Below are positions 28,090-36,079 of a stretch of DNA of 64,000 nucleotides, piece by piece. Source of the DNA: Gemmatales bacterium (GTDB lineage: Bacteria; Planctomycetota; Planctomycetia; Gemmatales; Gemmataceae). The position numbers and the translations under genes were made by a program. The stretch lies in the NCBI GenBank assembly GCA_026004675.1, contig BPJP01000002.1:589335-653334 (forward strand), read 5' to 3'. The notes beneath the pieces were generated by a model. The model saw only the letters and a program-made list of their open reading frames with translations. It did not search any database and had not been told where the DNA came from. How positions within the stretch are numbered: the stretch's first letter is position 1; the number at the start of each line of letters is the position of its first letter.

Positions 28090-29823
28090 TTAACCCATGC
28101 GGCGTTTCAGTTCCTGGATAACCTGCTTGACGGGTTTCGTATTGAAGACATTTTCCTTTTCCAGCCAGCCGCGCCTGGCGACAGAAACACCAAATGACAA
28201 AAGACTTATGTCGGCTGTTGAATGTGCATCCGGATTGATGACGAGGGGAATCCCGAGGGCCTTGGCTCGCTTGCAGTGAATCCAATCCAGATCGAGACGG
28301 CGAGGGTGGGCATTGATTTCGATCATCTTGTTGTGCTTTTTTGCCGCTTGCAACACTGCCTCCAGGTCGACCTTATAGCCGTCTCGCTGCAATAGCAGCC
28401 TCCCAGTCGCATGCCCAAGCATGGTTACCTTAGGGTGACTTAAAGCCTTGATGATGCGGGCGGTCATCTCGCTTTCGCTCAAGTTGAAATGCGTATGAAC
28501 GCTCGCCACCACGTAATCGAAAGTGGACAGAACTTCATCGCTGAAATCGAGCGAACCGTCAGGCAGAATATCGCATTCGGTTCCTTTCAGAATGCGAATA
28601 TCTTTGAACTTTTTCTGCAATTTGTCGATTTCGGCGTGCTGGAGTTTGATTCGTTCGGGAGTCAGGCCGCGCGCGACAGTCAAGGACTGGGAGTGGTCAC
28701 CAATGCCGAAGTATTCCAGGCCGATTTGCCTGGCACGCTGAACCATTTCTTCGAGACTATTGTGCCCATCACTCCAGTTGGTATGGCAATGAAAGGTGCC
28801 TCGCAGATCGGCTTCTTCGATCAACACGGGCAAGCGATGTTCGGCAGCTGCTTCGATTTCGCCGGTCATCTCGCGCAACTCGGGCGGGATATAATCCAGA
28901 TCCAGTGCTGCGAAGATATCTGCCTCTTCTTTGCAGGCGATTCTCTTTTTTGGCCCCGACAATTCGTATTCATTCAGTTTCAGTCCATACTGCTGGGCAC
29001 GAGCCCGCATGGCAATATTGTGTTCCTTGCTTCCAGTAAAATAATGCTGTGCGAACGGGAATTGTTCGTCGGTAACGACGCGCAGGTCGGCTTGCATGGT
29101 CAAACCGCGAACGCCGCGATCGACCTCCACGCTCGATCTGGTGTCGCCTTTCGCCAGAACCCGAACGATTCCCGGAAGTTCGACAAATTGATCCATGATC
29201 AGTTTGGGTTTCGTCGAGCTGACGAGGATATCAATGTCAGCGATCGTTTCGCGTCGTCGGCGAAGACTGCCGCACAGTTCATAACGAATGACGCCTTTGA
29301 ATTCTCGAACACGTTCGATCAGTGCTGTGGCCAGTGCCAGTGCCTCGTCGAGCCGGACGCGCTGGCCCATTCGATTCAGGAACTCCAGTCCTTCAAGGAT
29401 TTTTTGCTGTGTCTTGGCGCCAAATCCCTTGAGGCTGGCGACTTTTCCTTCTTCGCATGCTGATTTGAGTCTTTCGGGACTGTCCACGCCAAGTTCTTCA
29501 TAGAGAGCTTTGACTTTTTTCGGCCCCAACGAAGGGAGTTTCAAGAGTTCAAGCAGTCCTGCCGGAGTCTTGGCCTGGAGTTCTTCGTAGAAAGGCAGTC
29601 GGCCAGTCGTGACAAGCGTGGTAATTTTCTCTTGCAAGGTGCTGCCGATGCCCGGAACGTCTTTCAAGCGGCCTTCGCGAACGACCCGGCCAATATCTTC
29701 CTCGAGTTGCAGGATTGCCCTGGCGGCGTTGTGGTAGGCGTTGCATCGAAACGGGTTTTCGCCTTGAAGGGCCAGCAAGGTGCCAATTTCATCGAGTATC
29801 GCGGCGACTTTTTCTTTGTCCAT
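28090..29823 (-). CDS. polX: DNA polymerase X / 3'-5' exonuclease with PHP domain
   Basis: 577 residues, the standard length of bacterial PolX. The N-terminal helix-hairpin-helix region (VPGIGSTLQEKIT, LPSLGPKKVKALYEEL, LKGFGAKTQQKILEG) is followed by the nucleotidyltransferase palm with LCGSLRRRRETIADIDILV, which holds the catalytic aspartates. The C-terminal PHP domain begins at DLRGTFHCHTNWSDG and includes GIGDHS and NAHPRRLDLDW, which give the metal-dependent exonuclease. PolX fills gaps in base-excision and end repair. It is followed by the palindrome cluster and then the zinc-ribbon/alkB repair operon on the same strand. Confidence 0.96.
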   Translation of the reverse strand: MDKEKVAAILDEIGTLLALQGENPFRCNAYHNAARAILQLEEDIGRVVREGRLKDVPGIGSTLQEKITTLVTTGRLPFYEELQAKTPAGLLELLKLPSLGPKKVKALYEELGVDSPERLKSACEEGKVASLKGFGAKTQQKILEGLEFLNRMGQRVRLDEALALATALIERVREFKGVIRYELCGSLRRRRETIADIDILVSSTKPKLIMDQFVELPGIVRVLAKGDTRSSVEVDRGVRGLTMQADLRVVTDEQFPFAQHYFTGSKEHNIAMRARAQQYGLKLNEYELSGPKKRIACKEEADIFAALDLDYIPPELREMTGEIEAAAEHRLPVLIEEADLRGTFHCHTNWSDGHNSLEEMVQRARQIGLEYFGIGDHSQSLTVARGLTPERIKLQHAEIDKLQKKFKDIRILKGTECDILPDGSLDFSDEVLSTFDYVVASVHTHFNLSESEMTARIIKALSHPKVTMLGHATGRLLLQRDGYKVDLEAVLQAAKKHNKMIEINAHPRRLDLDWIHCKRAKALGIPLVINPDAHSTADISLLSFGVSVARRGWLEKENVFNTKPVKQVIQELKRRMG

Positions 29824-29898
29824 GATTTCCTGCCCGTCTGCTTGGGTGGTCCTGTCGTTGTCATATCATTGTACTCTCTTTGCCTGGCAAGTCCGATC

Positions 29899-29934
29899 GA
29901 CAAAAACCAAGCCGCCAGTGACAGCTGGCGGCTT
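29899..29934 (-). terminator. Rho-independent terminator after the PseG-like gene
   Basis: On the minus strand a perfect 10-bp stem AAGCCGCCAG / CTGGCGGCTT (29934-29925 with 29918-29909, 6-base loop) is followed by GGTTTTTG. It lies 32 bases beyond the stop at 29966 and upstream of polX, so it separates the two same-strand genes. Confidence 0.8.
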
Positions 29935-29965
29935 ATGGAATGGAACGACTTTCAGCTTCGATTCA

Positions 29966-31048
29966 TCAGGCAGCCTCTGCCAAACCGACTTGTCGGGACG
30001 GATGCAGCATGACTTCCAGGGCAGTCACCAGGCGATCGGGACCTCTGCCGTCGATCAGCTTCCTGCCGCACCGCATCATAGCTTGCCGTTCCAAAGGATC
30101 GCTGACCAGATCGAGAACCGCCTGGCGGACAGTGCTTTCGGAAACGGTTTCGAAGCCTCCCAAGCAGGTTGCTGCACCTTCTTCCTCCAGCCTCTGGGCG
30201 TTGGGCCAGTGCGCCTCGGATTGCACGATCAGCAGTTGAGGCATGCCAATGCATGCAAGTTCGAGCGATGTGCCGTTGCCTGCGGTAATGGCAAAATGGC
30301 AACGTGACAGGCGGGCGGCGATCTCGGAAGGCTCCGTCACCACCGAAAGTCGGCCAGCAAGACGAGCTGCTTTCGCACGCAACTGCTCCAGATGCGGATG
30401 CTGGCTGCGCACGACGACATCGATCTTGGCCAACTTGGAAATGGCCAAAAGCATATCCGTGACGACTTCCACCTGTTCATTCGGGTCATCATCGCCCAAA
30501 GCGACCATCGCACGGTAGCAATTCGGAGCGGGCTGAGCGGGGTCTTGTGCTCGAATGGGACGGACTCGGCGCACATGAGAAGGCACGAGAGCGTACCTGG
30601 CACCAAGCAACAGCTGCGCGCCGGGTTCGAATTCATACGATTCACGGGTTGGTCCAAGAAGGGGATTCACGATCAAATCCGATGGGAAACGGATGTTGGC
30701 CAGGCTGTCGAAAGAAACGATCAACGACCCGGTCCGGGTCAAGGCTTCGAGATATTCTTCCGCAGCGGTGGGGGCATCGACGACTACCGCAGCTGGTCGA
30801 AGCCGGCGGATTTCCTGAATCGTTTCGGCCAGGTCTTCCTTGGTTCCGGCAGGGGAGTCGGCTTCGAGCCAGGTGTTGCCAAAACGCTTGATGTTGAGCG
30901 CCAGAGAGGCAGGCTCCAGTTGAGAGAGGAAAAAGGTCGGTCGTCGGCGGCGTTGAAGAGCAGCCGCGTAAACCAAACAACGATGCAAACGTTCCCAGCC
31001 GGATTGGGTGGTACCGTCCACCCGAAAGAGAATAGGGTCGCGATTCAT
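29966..31048 (-). CDS. PseG/SpsG-like nucleotide-sugar hydrolase or GT-B glycosyltransferase
   Basis: 360 residues. The N-terminus (ILFRVDGTTQSGWERLHRCL) resembles the start of PseG/SpsG proteins, where G-x-G-H/R-xx-RC recurs. The C-terminal GT-B half shows AITAGNGTSLELACIGMPQLLI, the nucleotide-binding region of this group. PseG removes UDP from a trideoxy-altrose intermediate of pseudaminic acid synthesis, and SpsG relatives are linked to spore-coat or surface sugars. No other pathway genes are adjacent, so the reaction is uncertain. It is divergent from the parS/parB region. Confidence 0.7.
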   Translation of the reverse strand: MNRDPILFRVDGTTQSGWERLHRCLVYAAALQRRRRPTFFLSQLEPASLALNIKRFGNTWLEADSPAGTKEDLAETIQEIRRLRPAAVVVDAPTAAEEYLEALTRTGSLIVSFDSLANIRFPSDLIVNPLLGPTRESYEFEPGAQLLLGARYALVPSHVRRVRPIRAQDPAQPAPNCYRAMVALGDDDPNEQVEVVTDMLLAISKLAKIDVVVRSQHPHLEQLRAKAARLAGRLSVVTEPSEIAARLSRCHFAITAGNGTSLELACIGMPQLLIVQSEAHWPNAQRLEEEGAATCLGGFETVSESTVRQAVLDLVSDPLERQAMMRCGRKLIDGRGPDRLVTALEVMLHPSRQVGLAEAA

Positions 31049-31323
31049 ACTCTTCCCGTTCCGTAATGGGTTTCGAGATGACCGGATAAACGTCCCCGTA
31101 GATGCGGGCGAGGAGTTTATCCGCCTGACTGTTAGGAAAAGGGATTGAGGACGGTGATCGAGAAGTGTTTGCCTCTTCTTCCGTCAGGCCGTCCATGGCC
31201 CTTCGCCGACTGTTCCGGCGTCGGCGACCGGATTGTAAACGAAGATTCGGATGGGAAAAAAGTCCAACTTGCTGGTCATTGGAACCATTGAAAGTGTGTA
31301 TATGGGTTCAGATTCCGGCTAAG

Positions 31324-31339
31324 TGTTCCACGTGGAACA
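31324..31339. promoter_or_regulatory. parS: parS site 1
   Basis: TGTTCCACGTGGAACA, a perfect 16-bp palindrome differing from the common parS TGTTTCACGTGAAACA by the symmetric T-to-C/A-to-G change. It lies 208 bases before the parB start. Confidence 0.9.
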
Positions 31340-31395
31340 TCTCTAACGAAAAAATGAACCTGGCTGGATGCAGTTGATAGCGGGATTGTGGATGA

Positions 31396-31411
31396 TGTTC
31401 CACGTGGAACA
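31396..31411. promoter_or_regulatory. parS: parS site 2
   Basis: A second identical TGTTCCACGTGGAACA, 72 bases after the first (seven helical turns, so on the same DNA face) and 136 bases before parB. Apart from these two sites, the roughly 500-base gap between the PseG-like gene and parB shows no gene. Confidence 0.9.
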
Positions 31412-31546
31412 ACTTTGCTCGTTCCGAAACCGCCGAATTCCGGGTAAGACGAATCGGGTCGGTTCGCGTGTCCGCCTTGTTAGCTGCCGCCAACGTCGTT
31501 ACAATCCCCCCAATCCTTTCGTGGTTTCGTGGCAGGAGACCAAGAC

Positions 31547-32392
31547 ATGGAAAAACGTCGCTTGGGTCGTGGTTTGGATGCCTTGTTGGGAGGCGCCGAC
31601 GATATTCCGAAAACGGAACAAGAAGTGCCTTTGGAACAGATTCGGCACAACCCTTTTCAGCCACGGAAAGACTTCGATGCCGATGAACTCTCCTCCCTCA
31701 GCGAAAGCATCAAGACATGTGGAATTCTTCAACCGTTGATCGTTCGCCCGGCAGCGGATGGCTTCGAACTCGTCGCCGGCGAGCGCCGACTCCGTGCCGC
31801 CCAGGCTGCTGGCTTCACACAAGTCCCCGTCCGCATCGTCGACTTCAACGATCAGCAGACCATCGAGGCGGCCCTCATCGAAAACATCCAGCGCACCGAC
31901 CTCAATCCGATCGAAAAAGCCCAAGGCTTTCGCGATTATCTCGAACGTTTCAACATGACCCAGGAACAGCTTGCCGCTCGCTTGGGCCTGGACCGCTCAA
32001 CCATTAGCAACCTGATCAACCTGCTCGAGTTGCCCGCGGAGGTTCAAGAAGCCGTTCGCCTGGAGCAAATCTCGCTTGGCCATGCCAAGGTGTTGAAGGG
32101 TTTGAGCGACCCGGAAGAACAGATCGCATTGTGTCGCGAGATCATTGCCCGCGGGCATTCCGTGCGTGCGGTCGAAGCCATCATTCGAGAAAAAAGAGGA
32201 AGCGAACCTGCCAGTCGAAAACAGAATCCGGAAAAGACGAATCACGTGCAGATGATCGAAGACGATCTGCGGCGCAAGTTCGCCACGAAAGTGGAAATCC
32301 GCCTGCGTGGCAAAGAGAAGGGGCAATTCGTCATCCACTTCGAATCCAACGACGACTTCGAACGAATCGTCGAGATGCTGCTGCCACAATGA
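31547..32392 (+). CDS. parB: ParB/Spo0J-type chromosome partitioning protein
   Basis: 281 residues. The ATG at 31547 follows AGGAG by eight bases; a GTG 18 bases upstream is less likely. The N-terminus RRLGRGLDALLGG is the usual ParB opening that contacts ParA. The CTPase/clamp domain shows NPFQPRKDF and GERRLRAAQAAGF, the helix-turn-helix is EQLAARLGLDRSTISNLINL, and a C-terminal dimerization region follows. ParB loads at parS as a CTP-dependent clamp and spreads. Two parS sites lie just upstream, so autoregulation is possible. No parA is next to it in this window. Confidence 0.96.
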   Translation: MEKRRLGRGLDALLGGADDIPKTEQEVPLEQIRHNPFQPRKDFDADELSSLSESIKTCGILQPLIVRPAADGFELVAGERRLRAAQAAGFTQVPVRIVDFNDQQTIEAALIENIQRTDLNPIEKAQGFRDYLERFNMTQEQLAARLGLDRSTISNLINLLELPAEVQEAVRLEQISLGHAKVLKGLSDPEEQIALCREIIARGHSVRAVEAIIREKRGSEPASRKQNPEKTNHVQMIEDDLRRKFATKVEIRLRGKEKGQFVIHFESNDDFERIVEMLLPQ

Positions 32393-32485
32393 AGGCGTTG
32401 ATGTGCCCAGCAGTAAGAAACCATTGCAAGGCATCTCGCCAAGCAGGAGCGAGCCTGCTAAACTCAATCTAATATCCACACGCTT

Positions 32486-32560
32486 CGGGGCGTAGCGCAG
32501 TTTGGTCAGCGCGCCTGGCTTGGGACCAGGAGGTCAGCGGTTCGAATCCGCTCGCCCCGA
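32486..32560 (+). tRNA. tRNA-Pro (anticodon UGG)
   Basis: 75 bases fold into a cloverleaf: acceptor arms CGGGGCG and CGCCCCG with discriminator A, D stem GCGC/GCGC, anticodon stem CCTGG/CCAGG with loop CTTGGGA (anticodon TGG at 32521-32523), and T arm with GGTTCGAATCC. CCA is not encoded. The ATPase/TOPRIM-like cassette begins 132 bases downstream. Confidence 0.97.
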
Positions 32561-32692
32561 TTCCACTGATTTCGATCTTTCGTCGGGGTAAGTGTTTGTC
32601 GGTTTGAATCGGTCGGCGATCGTTGCGTCGACATTGATCCTGGTGTTCATTGAACGTTGGCGTGAGCACCTTTGCGTTTCGCAAGTCCAGCC

Positions 32693-33799
32693 ATGATCGA
32701 GCGCCTTTACGTGAACAATTTTCGCTGTCTGGAGAACTTTTCTCTGGATCTCGCTGGCCGCTCATCCGCGCTGCTCATTGGCAAGAATGGGTGTGGTAAA
32801 TCGACAGTTTCGAAAGCGCTTGAACTTCTGCAAAGCATTTGCCGTCAGGGGGCCCGAATTGGCAAGCGCATCACGCCAGCCGATTTTACCCGGCACCAGT
32901 CGGACCGACCGATGCGGTTCGCACTCGAATTTGTTGTCGACAGCTCCCGATTGGAGTACACCTTTGCTTTAGACTGGCCTCCTGGTTTTCACGAAGCTCG
33001 AATTGTGGACGAAAAGCTGACAGCCGACGGCCAGGTCCAATTCACGCGCCAGCAAGGACAAGTCCGACTCGCCGATGGGAATGAGTTCGGACTCGACTGG
33101 CATGTTTTTGCCTTACCAGTTATCCGCGAACGTCAGGGCCGGTCGATCCTTCAAAACGTCAAATCCTTTTTGGCAACGATGATCGTCGTTGCTCCTGACC
33201 CGACACAGATGTCCGGCTACTCGCGCGAACCTACGACAGAGTTGGAGTACAACGCGGCCAATTACACCTCTTGTCTTCGCGCTTTGCTGGATCGCAAACC
33301 GGCCGCATATGGTATTTTTGAATCCTATATCAAAACTGTTCTCTCCGACTTTTCGTCGATTGAAAACGTCGATCATGGCGATGCTGGAACGCAACTCGTG
33401 GTCGAGTTTAAACACGGCGATCCCGTGTGTGGCTTGCCTGTCGGATTCCAAGCGCTGTCAGACGGCGAGAAATGCTTTTTTCTCAGTGCGTACATCATTG
33501 CAGCCAATGCGGTCGGCAATGCCACTGTCTGCGTCTGGGACGAACCAGACAGCCATTTGTCGCTTCCAGAAGTCGGCCACTTTATAACGTCGCTTCGAAA
33601 AATGGCATGCCAACGGGGACAATTCATCGCTACGACGCATCATCCCGAAACGATTCGGCGCTTTTCGGACGATTCGACATTTGTGCTCAGTCGGACTTCG
33701 CATTTGGACCCTGTTACGGTACGCCCACTCGCTGATCTCAACTATCAGGGCGATCTGGTGCACGCTCTTTTGCGCGATGAGATTATTAGCCGCCAATGA
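32693..33799 (+). CDS. SMC/OLD-like AAA ATPase of a two-gene cassette
   Basis: 368 residues from MIERLYVNNFRCLENF, the standard opening of RecF/OLD-like ATPases. Walker A is GKNGCGKST (residues 30-38), the ABC signature LSDGE (255-259), Walker B VCVWDEPD with D283/E284, and an H-loop follows in ATTHHPETI. There is no long coiled coil and no fused nuclease domain. The stop overlaps the start of the next gene by four bases (ATGA), so the two are translated together. ATPases of this kind paired with a small nuclease or TOPRIM partner are typical of phage-defence systems (for example PARIS, Septu, RloAB), which is the likely role; this is inference. Confidence 0.85.
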   Translation: MIERLYVNNFRCLENFSLDLAGRSSALLIGKNGCGKSTVSKALELLQSICRQGARIGKRITPADFTRHQSDRPMRFALEFVVDSSRLEYTFALDWPPGFHEARIVDEKLTADGQVQFTRQQGQVRLADGNEFGLDWHVFALPVIRERQGRSILQNVKSFLATMIVVAPDPTQMSGYSREPTTELEYNAANYTSCLRALLDRKPAAYGIFESYIKTVLSDFSSIENVDHGDAGTQLVVEFKHGDPVCGLPVGFQALSDGEKCFFLSAYIIAANAVGNATVCVWDEPDSHLSLPEVGHFITSLRKMACQRGQFIATTHHPETIRRFSDDSTFVLSRTSHLDPVTVRPLADLNYQGDLVHALLRDEIISRQ

Positions 33800-34296
33800 A
33801 TCGCTACAAACCACACATTTGCGTGGTTTTCGAGGATGATAAATGCCGGCAATTGGCCCACGGTTTCGTACTCAATCATCGGATTGATGATCGGCGCATG
33901 CAAGTTATGCCACCGGCTGGCGGGTGGTCCAATGTGCTCGAGATTTTTCGTAAGGAGTACGTCCCCTACTTGCATCGATTCCCTGAAGGGTACGTTGTCT
34001 TGGTCATCGACTTCGACGGTCGTGTCATTGATCGACAACAGGAATTCGCGAAAGCAATTCCAGAAAAACTCAAGCCACGCGTTTTCGTGATTGGCCTCAA
34101 GGACGACCCCGAGACGTTCAAGCGACAAATCGGTCTAAATTTAAATTTCGAGCAAATTGGGATGCAACTTGCCGACGAGTGCCTTGACGCCACCTTCAAC
34201 ATTAGACAGCATGAACAATGTGACCATAATAAGCCCGAATTCGACCGCTGTTGGCAAAGCACAAAGGACTTTCTCGTTCGCGGAACGATGTTCTAG
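33796..34296 (+). CDS. Small TOPRIM-like partner protein of the ATPase
   Basis: 166 residues, with its ATG inside the stop of the ATPase gene. The pattern fits a compact TOPRIM fold: a hydrophobic strand ending in an acidic residue (ICVVFEDD, E13), then a strand with the DxD pair (YVVLVIDFDG, D72 and D74), then another strand (RVFVIGLKDD). These are the metal-binding positions in OLD, primase and RNase M5 TOPRIM domains. It is much shorter than AriB of PARIS or OLD-type proteins. I do not recognise a named family. A nuclease effector controlled by the ATPase is the simplest guess. Confidence 0.65.
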   Translation: MNRYKPHICVVFEDDKCRQLAHGFVLNHRIDDRRMQVMPPAGGWSNVLEIFRKEYVPYLHRFPEGYVVLVIDFDGRVIDRQQEFAKAIPEKLKPRVFVIGLKDDPETFKRQIGLNLNFEQIGMQLADECLDATFNIRQHEQCDHNKPEFDRCWQSTKDFLVRGTMF

Positions 34297-34302
34297 GAGG
34301 CG

Positions 34303-35199
34303 TTGACGAAGACCGAACGCGAACGGCACGCTGAGGTGCTTATGCTCGTAAGGGAAGAAACCGACCCCTGGGGCTTGGCTGTTTGGCCCCGTATCGCCCG
34401 CAAGTATTTCAACATCTATCGCACATCGCTCATGGAGCGAGTGACCTACCGCGGTGATTTTTTTCTCCGCAGCATCCTCCGGTTCTTGCCGCTGATCACG
34501 ACCATATTGCTCTGGCGCGCCGTCTATGCCGGCTCGGGCAAAACGACCCTTTCGGGCTTCGCCTACAACGAGATGATCGCCTACCTGCTGCTGGTCCATG
34601 TCAGCCGCATGTTTTCCAGCATGCCAGGGCTGGCCACCAACATCGCTCGCACCATCCGCGAAGGCGAGCTGAAAAAGTATCTCCTCCAGCCGGTCGATAT
34701 GATCGGCTTTTTGCTGAGCTACCGGATCGCCCACAAGTCGGCTTACATCGTCACGGTGAGTCTGCCCTATGGCTTGCTGTTTTTCGTTTGCCGAGGCTAC
34801 TTCCCTGGTTGGCCCGATCCGACGACCATGGTCGCCTACGTTCTGGCTTTGATACTGGGCTTCTTCATTGGATTCTTCTTCGAATGCTCGATGGGAATGG
34901 TCGGCTTTTGGATGCTGGAGGTTTCGTCCCTGCTTTACATCGTGAACACGATGAACTTCTTTTTGTCCGGCCACATGTTTCCGCTCGATCTGCTCCCAGG
35001 CTTTTGGGTGGCGGTGCTCAAAGCCCTGCCCTTCCACTATATGGCGTACTTCCCCGCTGCGATCTTCCTGGGGAAAGTGAATCCGGACGACCTGCCCCGA
35101 GCACTGGCGATCGAATTCCTCTGGGTCATCATCTTCGTGGTGATGGCCAGGTGCTTGTTCCGATTCGGCGTGAAACGCTACAGTGCCTATGGGGGATAA
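34303..35199 (+). CDS. ABC-2 type transporter permease (ABC2_membrane_6-like)
   Basis: 298 residues from a TTG; AGGAGG lies only two bases before it, and an ATG at 34342 is the alternative start. Six hydrophobic segments are seen (FLRSILRFLPLITTILLW, MIAYLLLVHVSRMF, and others). The short motif EGELKKYLLQPVD is typical of the PF06182/ABC2_membrane_6 permeases, which usually come as a pair with one ATPase for export. A second permease of the same family follows by 27 bases. The expected ATPase gene is not adjacent. Confidence 0.87.
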   Translation: MTKTERERHAEVLMLVREETDPWGLAVWPRIARKYFNIYRTSLMERVTYRGDFFLRSILRFLPLITTILLWRAVYAGSGKTTLSGFAYNEMIAYLLLVHVSRMFSSMPGLATNIARTIREGELKKYLLQPVDMIGFLLSYRIAHKSAYIVTVSLPYGLLFFVCRGYFPGWPDPTTMVAYVLALILGFFIGFFFECSMGMVGFWMLEVSSLLYIVNTMNFFLSGHMFPLDLLPGFWVAVLKALPFHYMAYFPAAIFLGKVNPDDLPRALAIEFLWVIIFVVMARCLFRFGVKRYSAYGG

Positions 35200-35226
35200 T
35201 CGCGATTGGTTCTCATCAGCCAGACC

Positions 35227-36036
35227 ATGATAAACTCCATCCTTCGCTACCTTCGGCTTTATGGTGCTCTGGCCCGGTACAGCCTGACTCGCGAAATGGC
35301 GTTTCGCGGCAACTTTCTGGTTAAGATCACGGTCGAAATCCTCTGGCTGGGCATCCTGCTCGCCTTCTACGCCACGATCTTTTCAAAAACCTCGGTCGTC
35401 GCTTCCTGGTCGCAGTATCAGTACCTCTTTTTCATTGGCTGCTACTTCACGCTCGAAGGAATTCTCGAGACGCTGTTCCTTGAGAATTGCCATCAGTTTT
35501 CCGAGTTGGTGCGCAGTGGCGACCTCGATCTCTATTTGCTCAAACCCATCGACGAACAATTCTTGTTCAGCTGCCGCCACGTGGATTGGTCGACCGTGCC
35601 GAACATCTTCATGGGCTGCGGTTTGATGGGCGTCGCCCTTTATTGCATGAATTGGCAGTTCGATCTGCTACAGGTATCGTTGTTTGTTGTCGCTTTGGGT
35701 TGCGGCGTTTTGATGGCTTATTCGTTTCTTTTCATGCTGACATCGGTGTCCGTCTGGCTGACGCGCAACCAGAGCCTGCACGAACTATGGTGGCTACTGA
35801 CCACTCTAATGCGTTACCCTCGCGACATTTTCAATGGGGCGTGGGCGCCGATGGGGTGGTTTTTCAGTTTCGTCATTCCGGTCATGCTGGTCATCAACGT
35901 GCCGGCGCGGGTCATGGTGAAGATCATCGAGCCGGAAATGATCGCTTGGGCAGCCGTCTCCACCATTGCCCTGGTGAGCCTCAGTCGGCTGTTCTTCTCT
36001 TTCGCCTTGCGGCGCTACCGCAGCGCATCGTCCTGA
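35227..36036 (+). CDS. ABC-2 type transporter permease (second of a pair)
   Basis: 269 residues from the ATG at 35227. The family motif recurs as VRSGDLDLYLLKPID, parallel to the one in the preceding permease, and about six hydrophobic segments follow. The two proteins probably form a heterodimeric membrane part of an exporter of unknown substrate. It is convergent with the TPR-redoxin gene (43-base gap). Confidence 0.87.
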   Translation: MINSILRYLRLYGALARYSLTREMAFRGNFLVKITVEILWLGILLAFYATIFSKTSVVASWSQYQYLFFIGCYFTLEGILETLFLENCHQFSELVRSGDLDLYLLKPIDEQFLFSCRHVDWSTVPNIFMGCGLMGVALYCMNWQFDLLQVSLFVVALGCGVLMAYSFLFMLTSVSVWLTRNQSLHELWWLLTTLMRYPRDIFNGAWAPMGWFFSFVIPVMLVINVPARVMVKIIEPEMIAWAAVSTIALVSLSRLFFSFALRRYRSASS

Positions 36037-36079
36037 CAGCGTGATGTCATTGTTCGCTGCTCCAGGCTGGCACGACCGT

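Noticed and set aside
32469..32765. Minus-strand frame reading ASGFEPLTSWSQARR
   Set aside because: This is the well-known false translation across a tRNA-Pro gene.
32486..34302. Integrated element with att sites using tRNA-Pro
   Set aside because: No second copy of the tRNA 3' end and no integrase are seen downstream, so only a landing-site association can be claimed.
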